This document shows, one piece after another, positions 56,177-64,000 of a DNA stretch of 64,000 bases. The stretch lies in the NCBI GenBank assembly GCA_024279425.1, contig JAJRRO010000092.1, positions 168,195 through 232,194 on the forward strand, in the 5' to 3' direction. Numbering within the stretch: position 1 is the stretch's first letter; each line of letters starts with the position of its first letter. This DNA is from Bacteroidota bacterium (GTDB lineage: Bacteria > Bacteroidota > Bacteroidia > Flavobacteriales > Flavobacteriaceae). The translations under genes and the position numbers were made by a program. The notes under the pieces were generated by a model. That model worked only from the letters and a program-made list of their open reading frames with translations. It was not told where the DNA came from and did no database searches.

Positions 56177-57811
56177 TTAATGCACTTGTCCGTATTTTAC
56201 CAGTTGTGTTTTTAGTTGTTCATAGGTAATCTCATGAATTCCGGTATTATCTTCTAAGGCCATGCCCACTAAAATACCTGCACTTTGTCCCAATATCATA
56301 AACACCGGCTCCATTCGGATAGAACCAAAGGCAATATGGGAGCTTGAAACGGCAACGGGTACAAGCAGATTTTTACATTCCTCTTTTTTGGGCATAATAG
56401 TGCCTAGGGCAATTTTGTAAGGCTCTTTGGGGTGCACACCAATATCTCCTTCATTTTGAACAAACCCATCCGGTGTAATATAGCGTTGAATATTGTGGGA
56501 GTCCATTGTATAGGATCCCATTCCAATCGATTTTTCAATAGGGTTTTTGCCCTGGATCTCATTTTCCGTCATCACGAATGCTCCTATCATTCGCCTCGCC
56601 TCCCGAACATAAATCTGATGGGGCCAATGTCCATTATCGGTAAACTCATCTTTTGCCAGTCCCCACTGGCTTATTTCAGCCTGTACCTCTTCGGGGATTC
56701 TTGAGTCGGTGGCCATAAAATATAATAGTCCTTTTTGATAGTTTTCGTGTTCCTCGATGATTTCCTGTCTACGTTCGTACGATGCTTCGGGATAGTCATA
56801 GTTCATGCCGATATTGTCACTGCTAAAAGGGCCATGATTGTTTACATCTGTCTTTAAATTAGGGATAGGGTCGAATTTTTGAAAAGTCTCTCGCCAACCA
56901 GAATCAAATATGCGAACCAGAAGTTCGTATTGTGCAGGGTCATAATCTTCGGGCTTCTCAAACGGAATTCGATTGCTCTCATTCTTAGTAAGGCACATTC
57001 TAAAACAATAGGCCTGTATTTTTTTATCGCCCTCACCTTTAGTACCAGGGTCTTCAAATGATATGCGGGGCAACACACCACTTTTAGGGTCATTGGGATC
57101 AATATATGGGCTAATTTTTCGATTTGCAAAATGATGTCCATGATGTAATACACCTACTTGTATTCCATTCCATTGCTCATTATAGGTATCGCTGGCCTCC
57201 CTGCCCACGTGATAATTCACTTCGGCAGCTGCCATAAGGTCCCCTTCATAAGTGGCATCAACAAAAATGGACCCTAGGTAGGTTTGTCCGCTTAAAGTTG
57301 TAATTGATGTAATGGTACCCTTCTCCATTTTCACACCCTTCTCACGATCTAGCCATTCATTACGGATAACCTTTATATTATGTTCCCGAATAAAATCCTC
57401 AAAGACCTTTTCCGCGATATGGGGTTCAAATATCCACATGGTCTTATTGGCACCATCTATAGCCGGGGTTCCTTGCCCAACATTGCCATAGGCTTCTCTT
57501 TTTTGATGTACCCAAGTCTCAGGTTGCTGATAGTAGTTGTAAATACGATGGTAAAACTCTCGGGCTAGACCGCCAATGACACTTTTGTTGCCTGTGTCTG
57601 TGAAACCCAAACCCGATGATGTAAGACCTCCAAGGTGTTTGTCTGGAGAAACGATTATGACCGACTTGCCCATTTTGGCCACTTGCACTGCCGTAGTAAC
57701 GGCAGCCGATGTTCCGCCATAAATGATAACGTCGGCACTGTTTTGTTTGGAATGCTGGGCGGTTACACTTATTGAAATTGCAAAGCATAAAATTGAATAT
57801 AGACCTTTCAT
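56177..57811 (-). CDS. FAD-dependent oxidoreductase, exported
   Basis: A 544-residue protein with signal peptide (MKGLYSILCFAISISVTAQ). I chose ATG at 57811 because the open frame 5' of it overlaps the next gene and is not protein-like. The FAD-binding segment VIIYGGTSAAVTTAVQVAK has the GGTSAA variant of the dinucleotide loop, followed by GGLTSSGLGFTD and FVDATYEGDLMAAAEV. It belongs to the FAD-dependent family (PF12831-like) once named xanthan lyase-like. The substrate is probably a sugar. Confidence 0.87.
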   Translation of the reverse strand: MKGLYSILCFAISISVTAQHSKQNSADVIIYGGTSAAVTTAVQVAKMGKSVIIVSPDKHLGGLTSSGLGFTDTGNKSVIGGLAREFYHRIYNYYQQPETWVHQKREAYGNVGQGTPAIDGANKTMWIFEPHIAEKVFEDFIREHNIKVIRNEWLDREKGVKMEKGTITSITTLSGQTYLGSIFVDATYEGDLMAAAEVNYHVGREASDTYNEQWNGIQVGVLHHGHHFANRKISPYIDPNDPKSGVLPRISFEDPGTKGEGDKKIQAYCFRMCLTKNESNRIPFEKPEDYDPAQYELLVRIFDSGWRETFQKFDPIPNLKTDVNNHGPFSSDNIGMNYDYPEASYERRQEIIEEHENYQKGLLYFMATDSRIPEEVQAEISQWGLAKDEFTDNGHWPHQIYVREARRMIGAFVMTENEIQGKNPIEKSIGMGSYTMDSHNIQRYITPDGFVQNEGDIGVHPKEPYKIALGTIMPKKEECKNLLVPVAVSSSHIAFGSIRMEPVFMILGQSAGILVGMALEDNTGIHEITYEQLKTQLVKYGQVH

Positions 57812-57947
57812 TTGAATTTGGTATTGAAAAAGAAAGTTAACAAATTTTGAGAATACTCTTCTAAAAAAGAGAAAGCCACATAGGGAAGGACTGAACGTAA
57901 TCTTTTTGGAAATTAGGATAGGAGCATTAATTTTCGTTATCTGGAAT

Positions 57948-58703
57948 TTACTCATTGAGTACAGCGCTAATTTCTTTGATAGTATTTTCTCCGTTATGTG
58001 TTAATTGATCATAATCGTTTGTAAGTAGAGTTATTTGCCAGACCGAGCGGGAAACTATGGCTTTAAATGCATTATCGTTGAAGATTATTTTGGCTTGCTC
58101 AATTATCTTTTTAAAAGATTCTGGATCTTTTTTTAGTTCATCAATTCCAATATAGTATAGTTTACTTAAGCCTGTCATATTATGGTTGGCTAAGAATTTA
58201 ACTTCCATGTTTTCGATAAATGTATTATAGCTAATTTCACTTTTAATGATACCGTTCAGTATATTATTATCCAATAGGCTATCCACTCTAGTTCCATTAA
58301 TTTTCCCCAAATAAGTTGAGTTTTTTAAAGCTTCGTAACCGTTTAGATTTGGAACAAAATAAAATTCTACCATAGCTTCCAAGGCATTTACATTTGCATT
58401 TAGGTCAAAGCTATTTTCCATGAAACCCTGATAAACTTTTTGACATTTTAGATTTATATCAATACGTTTTGTTTTTAAAGAATCAAGAATTTTTATATCA
58501 CTTTCCAAGTTGCTTTTGATTTTAGCCAAATATTCATGAAGTTCTCTTTTTTCTTTATTGGAATCATTATAATTGTTAATCTGAAGAGCAATTAAAATTC
58601 CGATTACAACAAGAATAATTTCTCCAATTGCATAAAGCAGATACTTACTGAATTTGTTTTCAGTCAGTAGTTGCTGTCTAATTTTACTAAAGAATTTTAT
58701 CAT
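57948..58703 (-). CDS. DUF6090 membrane-anchored protein
   Basis: A 251-residue protein. The N-terminus MIKFFSKIRQQLLTENKFSKYLLYAIGEIILVV is cytosolic and helical, then one membrane helix (EIILVVIGILIALQINNY, about 28-46). A periplasmic coiled helical region follows (KREL, EYLAKIKSNLESDIKILDSL). This fits the DUF6090 family of Flavobacteriia, whose function is unknown. It lies just 3' of repeat copy A on the same strand. Confidence 0.8.
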   Translation of the reverse strand: MIKFFSKIRQQLLTENKFSKYLLYAIGEIILVVIGILIALQINNYNDSNKEKRELHEYLAKIKSNLESDIKILDSLKTKRIDINLKCQKVYQGFMENSFDLNANVNALEAMVEFYFVPNLNGYEALKNSTYLGKINGTRVDSLLDNNILNGIIKSEISYNTFIENMEVKFLANHNMTGLSKLYYIGIDELKKDPESFKKIIEQAKIIFNDNAFKAIVSRSVWQITLLTNDYDQLTHNGENTIKEISAVLNE

Positions 58704-58748
58704 TGGTCAATGGTTGGTACCGAGCTATCGAGATGAAGGCTAACATTT

Positions 58749-58886
58749 GGATATGTGTACTGGCACGCTTTACACCCTTAATCTAGTGGATTTTTATCTA
58801 AATAAAGATTTTGAATCCAAAAACAACACAGCTGCTGGTATCTCTTATAATTCTATGGGAACCAGGCTAAGGTTTTCATAGGGTGC
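58749..58886 (-). repeat. Cassette-type repeat, family 1 copy A (after sulfatase gene)
   Basis: Bases 58749-58766 and 58775-58886 align with copy B at 60389-60542: shared phrases include GGATATGTG.ACTGGCAC, AATCTAGTGGATTTT, AATAAAG.TTTTGAA and CTGGTATCTCT (dots mark differences). It starts 19 bases downstream of the sulfatase stop on the minus strand. Confidence 0.75.
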
Positions 58887-58904
58887 ATCGTTAACGTTTG
58901 TCAT

Positions 58905-60359
58905 TTACTTTTTCCAGAGCTGACTTTCTCCAGTTACTTTTACATCCCATAGTTGAGATGGGTTTGGATTATATTTTGGGTCACTATCCTTTTTTGGAAA
59001 TGTTTGTATAACCTCATAAAGTTGGCTAAAATTACTTTTCCTCTCCTCGGTATTTAGACTATCTAGTAGATTATTACTTTCTTTATGATCACTAAGTAAG
59101 TCAAAGAATTTTTCGGGTTCCCTTTTCGAATTAATATATAATTTATATCTCTTGTTTCTTAGTACTCTATCTCTGAATACATATTGATTTTCAACACCCT
59201 TTTGCGTGAGCTGGGCATTATTCCCTCCTCCCATACCCAGTATCCATTTTCGGTGTGAATTATCTTTGCCTTTCAGTAAAACATCTTTAAAAGAGTAACC
59301 ATCGATCGTATACTTCTTATCCCCCATTAACCACTCCTTTTTAGGTTCAACACCTGCTAAATCAAGACTCGTTGGAAAAATATCACTGAAATCAATCAAT
59401 GCATCTGAAATCCTATTTGATTTGATTTTTCCAGGCCAGCTAACAATAAAAGGTTCGCTGATACCTGGTTCAACTGTTTTTGCCTTTCCCCCTTTTACTC
59501 TAGCGCCATTCCTGCTTCCTGTAATTGCTCCAGTTGTGCCATTATCTGTTGTCCAAATAACCACGGTGTTATCTCTGATTCCATCATTTTCCAGAGCCTG
59601 TATTATTTCTCCGGTAATCATATCGGTGTATTTTACCATTGCTTTATGCTTCCCCTCTTTGGTAGAAGCTGAGTCAATAGGTGTATTTACGAATGGAGTA
59701 TGTGTCAAGACCATTGGGTAGTAAATGAACATCGGGTCCTCCTTGTGAGTATTGATAAAGTCAATAATAAATTCTTTAAATACATCGGGTCCAAATTCTC
59801 CGCTATATGTTTTACTGCCTTCTTTTGTATAAATATATGGATCTTGATATCGGTTAGCACTTTCTTCTATTTCTGACTCATAACCCGTCCACATACAAAA
59901 CTCGTCAAATCCATTTTTTGTCAAGGCGTCTGGTTCAACTCGAAAATCATCGATTTGCCATTTTCCGGCAATACAGGTTGAATACCCAGCTTTTTTCATT
60001 TCTCTCCCTATAGAAGGATTCATTGTTTCGTCAAAATGTGCTCCTCCTCCCCAGCGGGGTACATCCCAATGATTTACCCAACCATGTCTAAAAGGGTATT
60101 GACCTGTTAATAGGGTGACCCTTGTGGGTGTACATTGTGGCATTGAATATACATTGTTAAACGAGACTCCGCTTTCCGCCAGTGCATCAATATTTGGTGT
60201 TGAAATATCTTCTGCGCCATAATGACTTATCCACTCTTTGCCCAAGTCATCGACCATAATGATAATGATATTTGGACGAGATTTATCGGCTTCAATACGC
60301 TTATCTTGCTTGCAACTACACAGTATAATAATGGAGATGAGATAAATTAATTTATTCAT
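58905..60359 (-). CDS. Sulfatase (arylsulfatase type), lipoprotein
   Basis: A 484-residue protein with lipoprotein Cys16 (IILCSC). The N-terminal metal site is MVDDLGKE (D37-D38), and the formylglycine site is C76 in CTPTRVTLLTGQ, read as C-x-P-x-R. The second metal region is VVIWTTDNG. C76 must be converted by a formylglycine-generating enzyme, which is not in this window. It is a family S1 sulfatase acting on sulfated polysaccharide or sulfate esters; the subfamily cannot be assigned. It is flanked on both sides by related repeat copies A and B. Confidence 0.93.
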   Translation of the reverse strand: MNKLIYLISIIILCSCKQDKRIEADKSRPNIIIIMVDDLGKEWISHYGAEDISTPNIDALAESGVSFNNVYSMPQCTPTRVTLLTGQYPFRHGWVNHWDVPRWGGGAHFDETMNPSIGREMKKAGYSTCIAGKWQIDDFRVEPDALTKNGFDEFCMWTGYESEIEESANRYQDPYIYTKEGSKTYSGEFGPDVFKEFIIDFINTHKEDPMFIYYPMVLTHTPFVNTPIDSASTKEGKHKAMVKYTDMITGEIIQALENDGIRDNTVVIWTTDNGTTGAITGSRNGARVKGGKAKTVEPGISEPFIVSWPGKIKSNRISDALIDFSDIFPTSLDLAGVEPKKEWLMGDKKYTIDGYSFKDVLLKGKDNSHRKWILGMGGGNNAQLTQKGVENQYVFRDRVLRNKRYKLYINSKREPEKFFDLLSDHKESNNLLDSLNTEERKSNFSQLYEVIQTFPKKDSDPKYNPNPSQLWDVKVTGESQLWKK

Positions 60360-60388
60360 GCGCTATGCTTTAATACATGTTGACTTAT

Positions 60389-60542
60389 GGATATGTGCAC
60401 TGGCACACATATATCCATTTTGTTCATACCCCCTAATCTAGTGGATTTTCACCTTAATAAAGGTTTTGAAACCAAAAACAACGCACCTTCCTGGTATCTC
60501 TCACAATTCTAAGTGAACTAGACGAAGGTTTTTTATAGGAGC
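60389..60542 (-). repeat. Cassette-type repeat, family 1 copy B (after beta-helix gene)
   Basis: It is homologous to copy A at 58749-58886. Near its start is the hairpin ATGGATATGTG ... CACATATATCCAT (60387-60418) that copy A has only in part. It lies 54 bases downstream of the beta-helix gene stop and 29 bases upstream of the sulfatase start, both on the minus strand. Confidence 0.75.
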
Positions 60543-60596
60543 AATTATTGTCCTTTGGTATTCTTTTTTCAAGTTGTTCATTTACTGCATCGCACA

Positions 60597-62249
60597 TTAA
60601 TCGGTGTCTACCTTCACATCCTTGAACATGAACAGATTGTCACTGAGCTTCAAGGCCTTGCCACTTACAGTAGTCACATTGCTGAGAGTGATTTTCCTTG
60701 TTTTGACATAGGGAAACTTCTCCTGATAGGAATCGTCAGTCATTTGTGGATTGAAATTTTTGAAAATAACAGGACCCTGGTAATCCTCCGGATGATTGGA
60801 GTCGTCGATATGAAGATTCTTAATAATAATCTGTTCCGGCATATAACAGGTGTAGCCGAAGTCATGCTGACCGGAATAAGATCCGCTTATCAGGGTAGCG
60901 CTGGTTTGTCTGCCGCCTTCGGGAACGAAAATGCAATTGCGGATAACTAATTTTCCCTGCCATGTACTTCCGTAATCAGAGCGCAGGTTGATGAGGCTCC
61001 TTCCGCGGATGGTAGAGTTCTCAACGGTTAAGGTCCCGCTGCCAATGGCATTGATTCCCATGTGTCCGAGGGTCGAGTTGCGGATGGTGGCATTGGCAAC
61101 CCCTTTGTGTGCATCGAACCGGGAAAGAGTACAATTATCATAAAGAAGATTCTTGCAATAGTTAGAACTCAGGATTCCCCAGTAACTGCGGTCATTGATG
61201 TCATTTGTTTGGCTACAGTTCATGAATGATACATTAAGGGCACGGCTGACTGAAATGTCGTACGAGCCCATGGAGACGGGTTTCCCTGCCGAGCCAATGG
61301 TACGGTATGTTTTGTGTCCGGTTAGGATCGAGTTCTTAACAGTTACGTAGGTGCAATTACTGATATTGATGAAGCCGCCATAGGGCGCACCGTGGTCTCC
61401 TTCACCTGTGACGTGATGTTCCAGCCCATTAACTAGAACATTAGAGCGCCTAATCGCAATGTTTCGGTTGTAATAGGTGTACTTCGATTCGGCTTTATTG
61501 GCAATTGTGGTAAAACGTCCTCCGGTGATGTTCAGCGTCTTCTTGTCAATGGGAAGAGCGGTTATATCCGTAATCCGGTCGAAGTCCCAGACAATTGGAG
61601 CGTCCATATCCACATTACCGTTTTCATCAACAACAAAGATATCTGTTTGCGGAGATCCATTGTCTTGGTTCAGCCCAAACCGGATGTAGTGCTTTACCTG
61701 GGAATTGGTGACGGTGATCAGACAGGTTCTGGGCAAGGAGACGTCGATTTTCTTCTGATTCCTCTTAAGGGAAGGTATCTTTTCAAGTTTAAACGGTCGC
61801 AGACTAGAACTGACCTTAAAAATAAATGCCCTACGGTTTTGCACTTGGGTATCGTCAATAATGAAGTCCGCCGTGCCGAAATCGGTGTCGGTCTGGATGA
61901 TTGCCGTGCGCTCCTTTCCTCCAATGTAGTAGGTGGCTCCCTCGTCGGCTTTCACCAAAAGGCCATGCCGATTGGCGAATGCATGGGTCGCAGCGATAGC
62001 GTCGATATCATCGGTTTTGCCGTCACCCCTGGCTCCGAAGTCGCTATAGTGGACCCATCCAATGGCTTTAAATTTATGGACATCCTTTGGAGATACGTTT
62101 ATATGTAATTCCCCATTTTCATTGGTGCGTACCTGGGTCTTCTTCTTTTCGGATGTTATTACTACATCTTCAAGCGGGCCTTTGGTCTGCCCCCGCGCCA
62201 CAATTACACCGTTTAAGAAGAGGAATAGTATGAGCATATATTTCATCAT
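60597..62249 (-). CDS. Exported right-handed beta-helix protein (pectate-lyase superfamily)
   Basis: A 550-residue protein. ATG at 62249 starts a good signal peptide (MMKYMLILFLFLNGVIVARG); a TTG two codons further out is less likely. The start of the mature part is VHYSDFGARGDGKTDDIDAI, the pectate-lyase-3/GH28-like entry motif. Parallel beta-helix turns follow (VTVKNSILTGHKTYRTIGSA, ATIRNSTLGHMGINAIGSG, LTVENSTIRG). No catalytic residues are identifiable with confidence. By counted sample lines the gene is about 40-55% GC, clearly above its flanks, so it is probably a recent acquisition. Confidence 0.78.
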   Translation of the reverse strand: MMKYMLILFLFLNGVIVARGQTKGPLEDVVITSEKKKTQVRTNENGELHINVSPKDVHKFKAIGWVHYSDFGARGDGKTDDIDAIAATHAFANRHGLLVKADEGATYYIGGKERTAIIQTDTDFGTADFIIDDTQVQNRRAFIFKVSSSLRPFKLEKIPSLKRNQKKIDVSLPRTCLITVTNSQVKHYIRFGLNQDNGSPQTDIFVVDENGNVDMDAPIVWDFDRITDITALPIDKKTLNITGGRFTTIANKAESKYTYYNRNIAIRRSNVLVNGLEHHVTGEGDHGAPYGGFINISNCTYVTVKNSILTGHKTYRTIGSAGKPVSMGSYDISVSRALNVSFMNCSQTNDINDRSYWGILSSNYCKNLLYDNCTLSRFDAHKGVANATIRNSTLGHMGINAIGSGTLTVENSTIRGRSLINLRSDYGSTWQGKLVIRNCIFVPEGGRQTSATLISGSYSGQHDFGYTCYMPEQIIIKNLHIDDSNHPEDYQGPVIFKNFNPQMTDDSYQEKFPYVKTRKITLSNVTTVSGKALKLSDNLFMFKDVKVDTD

Positions 62250-62305
62250 GAGCAAGTATACATTTTTTCAACTATTTTTTTCGCCATGGTTTGTTTTATT
62301 GGAAA

Positions 62306-62541
62306 TGGTATATAACGGGAGTCTGCGCATTAACTAAATTTCAAGCTCTGAGAATCCCGTATTTGATTTTTTTCTCAGATACCTCTCCGAATACACTCCT
62401 TTTCAAAAAAGCTTTTTGTTTTGTTTTTATCTTTTTCATTTCAAAAGTCAAATCCAAAAGATTTGGCGGACTTGACAAATATACCCAAGCCTTTAAATTT
62501 AGCACTTTACGCCCTATTTGCTATAGGTATTGTTGTAAGCA
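62306..62541 (-). repeat. Cassette-type repeat, family 2 copy C (after beta-lactamase-like gene)
   Basis: It starts with TGCTTACAAC (minus strand, 62541-62532), 4 bases after the stop codon of the gene. It contains AAGTGCTAAATTT pairing with a late AAATTTAG (arms 62495-62502 and 62333-62340) and the core hairpin with AAGTCCGCCAAATC ... GATTTGAC at 62447-62473. The far end lacks the expected terminal GTTGTAAGCA and abuts the GC-rich gene region, so it is probably truncated. Confidence 0.7.
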
Positions 62542-62545
62542 GTTT

Positions 62546-63625
62546 TTACAGTTCGTTAAGTATCGCAGGTATCAATTCTTGAAAAAATACACTATTAAAA
62601 TATCTACCGCTACAATTTGTTGCGATGCTTATTGAAATATTCTTTTTAGGATTATATAAAACCATAGATTGATATTTTAATGTACTTCCAAAATGACCGA
62701 TATATTCCTGTTCATTGTACATTAGTTTCATAATTCCGTAACCGTATTCCGAAATTATTCCATTCCCAATCGGAATGGTCATTGGCTCCATCGCTGTCCA
62801 TTCTTCCATCTGTGATATTGTACTTGATTTTAGGATGGACTTATCTCTATATAACTTAGTTAAAAAATTATCAAGTGTTTTTGTATCGGTGTAAGCACCT
62901 CCATCATAACCATAATATTCTCTCCAAGATGAAACATCTGAACTTGCTTCTTTTGTTTGTACTAAAAAAGATTGCAAGTCATTTTCGTTAATTCCTATTT
63001 TTATGTTCGAAAGGTTAATGTTCTTGTAGAATTCATTGAAAAATACTGCATAAGGTTTATTGGTAACAGTTTCTACGGTTTTTTGAAGAAAAAGATAATT
63101 GGTATTGCTGTATGAAAAACTACCGCTATTTTTTGTCATATCTTCGATAAGTAAAACTTTTTCTTCGAATGTTTTTGGTGCGTTGTTATTCATTACGCTT
63201 TTCATCCAATCAGGATTTTTGGTGTAATCCGACAAACCACTTGTATGGTTTAGTAGATTTTTAACGGTCAAGTTTTCCATACCTGTTATTTGTCGTGTGA
63301 GATTTACATAGTCTGTAACGTTGTCATTAATATTCAACTTATTATCCTCTATAAGTTTGAAAATTAAAACAGAAGAAAGATATTTGGTTGCACTTCCAAT
63401 TCCATAAATGTTTTGTTTTTTAACTTCTTTATGGTTGTAATTAAAATCTAAAACGTCTTTTTCCGTGGTAATTGTAAGTTCTAATGATGGAATGTTTTTT
63501 TCTTTAGCAATTCTGATGACTTTCTTTTCAATTTTACGTGAAAGGCTAGAAGGTTCTATTGTTCCTTTTTCACAGGAAGTAACTAAAAATAGTTGGGTAA
63601 TTAATATAATTAAATTTATTGTCAT
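62546..63625 (-). CDS. Beta-lactamase-like serine hydrolase, lipoprotein
   Basis: A 359-residue protein with lipoprotein Cys18 (LFLVTSC). It is a class C-like fold with nucleophile S78 in GSATK, YSNTN (YxN, near residue 170) and GHFGST (H-x-G). It is probably an esterase or peptidase of the CubicO type, and resistance is not implied. The gene is markedly AT-rich and lies between two inverted copies of TGCTTACAAC (63643-63652 and 62532-62541), 17 bases outside its start and 4 outside its stop, as a cassette would. Confidence 0.85.
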   Translation of the reverse strand: MTINLIILITQLFLVTSCEKGTIEPSSLSRKIEKKVIRIAKEKNIPSLELTITTEKDVLDFNYNHKEVKKQNIYGIGSATKYLSSVLIFKLIEDNKLNINDNVTDYVNLTRQITGMENLTVKNLLNHTSGLSDYTKNPDWMKSVMNNNAPKTFEEKVLLIEDMTKNSGSFSYSNTNYLFLQKTVETVTNKPYAVFFNEFYKNINLSNIKIGINENDLQSFLVQTKEASSDVSSWREYYGYDGGAYTDTKTLDNFLTKLYRDKSILKSSTISQMEEWTAMEPMTIPIGNGIISEYGYGIMKLMYNEQEYIGHFGSTLKYQSMVLYNPKKNISISIATNCSGRYFNSVFFQELIPAILNEL

Positions 63626-63642
63626 TTTATTCCTTTTTAAAT

Positions 63643-63829
63643 TGCTTACAACGTCTAGTATAAGAATAGTAAGGGATTAAAACGCTACTACTTTTCGGGC
63701 TGGCACTTAGCCAAATTTATAATTTTACCGTTATTTTTTTGTAACCGTCAAATTTTAAATTTGGTGGACTTTGTTAATATGTACCTACTTTGGGTTTGGC
63801 ACTTAACCCTTATTATTTTTAACCGATGT
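63643..63829 (-). repeat. Cassette-type repeat, family 2 copy D (upstream of beta-lactamase-like gene, interrupted)
   Basis: It shares with copy C the edge GTTGTAAGCA (63643-63652), the phrase AAGTGCCAAA and the core AAGTCCACCAAATTTAAAAT plus TTTGAC (63747-63774). Two GGCACTTA phrases (63702-63709 and 63798-63805) mark the inner arms. The outer arm breaks at 63829, where the group II intron begins. Confidence 0.7.
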
Positions 63830-64000
63830 GTGTGCCCAGCATGGGCATCTTTTAACTACAGAAATGTAGTCAATTAATCTAGAGGGTGCAAGTCCCTTAT
63901 GGGCGGGGGTAACGCCTCGAACCATTAGTAAGTCGCAAGGTTGCTGACCGTGAGGTCAGGACTGAAGGAAGCGAGACTACAAAACTCGGTATTGACGAAC
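63830..64000 (+). mobile_element. Group II intron, 5' end (continues beyond window)
   Basis: The sequence begins GTGTGCCCAGCATGGGC, which fits the GUGYG 5' splice-site rule and the first stem of domain I. It continues with AACTACAGAAATGTAGT, AGAGGGTGCAAGTCCCTT, CCATTAGTAAGTCGCAAGG and GACTGAAGGAAGCGAGACTA, all typical of domain I of bacterial group II introns. The intron-encoded reverse transcriptase and 3' end lie outside. The exact first base could be 63828 or 63830. Confidence 0.85.

Noticed and set aside
57812..57955. 48-residue N-terminal extension of the FAD oxidoreductase
   Set aside because: It is not protein-like, overlaps the end of the DUF6090 gene and would hide a clear signal peptide that begins at 57811.
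58749..60542. Composite transposon made by copies A and B around the sulfatase
   Set aside because: The copies are direct, diverged, about 140-150 bases long and carry no transposase or inverted ends.

Overview
The window looks like chromosome of a marine Flavobacteriaceae member (Bacteroidota; Zobellia/Maribacter/Arenibacter-like, exact genus not determinable). The reasons are AT-rich DNA, -7 promoter boxes of the TAnnTTTG type, the nusB-DUF1573-yajC gene order, three proteins with type IX secretion (T9SS) type B sorting domains, many short-leader lipoproteins, and DUF1080, DUF5916, GH20 and sulfatase genes typical of polysaccharide degraders. No rRNA, tRNA, CRISPR array or transposase gene was seen.

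Layout. 1-9,600: mostly housekeeping: a truncated ABC exporter, nusB/DUF1573/yajC, a Tat-exported Gfo/Idh/MocA oxidoreductase, pepT, pyrD and HMG-CoA lyase. 9,870-14,650: an exported sugar-oxidation-like unit (DUF1080 lipoprotein, cupredoxin fused to a PVC-type dehydrogenase, VCBS-repeat protein). 14,690-17,430: a palindromic repeat element, then a porin/FMN-binding/membrane-protein unit whose promoter is bracketed by two copies of one operator-like sequence. 17,460-27,110: guaB, a thioredoxin-like protein, lysA, a LON-domain protein, sucC, hsp20 and uvrB, with one decayed stretch near 24,000-24,390. 27,200-34,630: an ABC-2 transporter and three tandem T9SS cargo proteins, closely spaced on the minus strand. 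34,700-37,550: a probable kinase-fold protein, NdpA-like and pRiA4b-ORF3-like proteins. 37,640-44,830: ctaA-cca-yrdC tightly joined to an envelope-polymer cluster (TagB/SpsB-like transferase fused to GT2, LicC-like cytidylyltransferase, LicD-like transferase, second GT2). 45,090-47,490: dapD, ruvX/yqgF, def, DUF5606. 47,550-57,810: a carbohydrate/ester catabolic region (GH20, SGNH esterase, alpha/beta esterase, aquaglyceroporin, serine hydrolase, DUF5916, DUF1080, FAD oxidoreductase) with the 3' remnant of an S10 peptidase.

57,950-64,000 is an accessory region. Minus-strand genes (beta-helix protein, sulfatase, beta-lactamase-like lipoprotein) are each followed closely by a structured repeat. 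Two repeats are copies of one family and two are copies of another, so the arrangement resembles integron-like gene cassettes. One repeat is interrupted by the 5' end of a group II intron that runs off the window. The beta-helix gene is visibly more GC-rich than its surroundings. This right-hand end is the most likely place for something not yet described.
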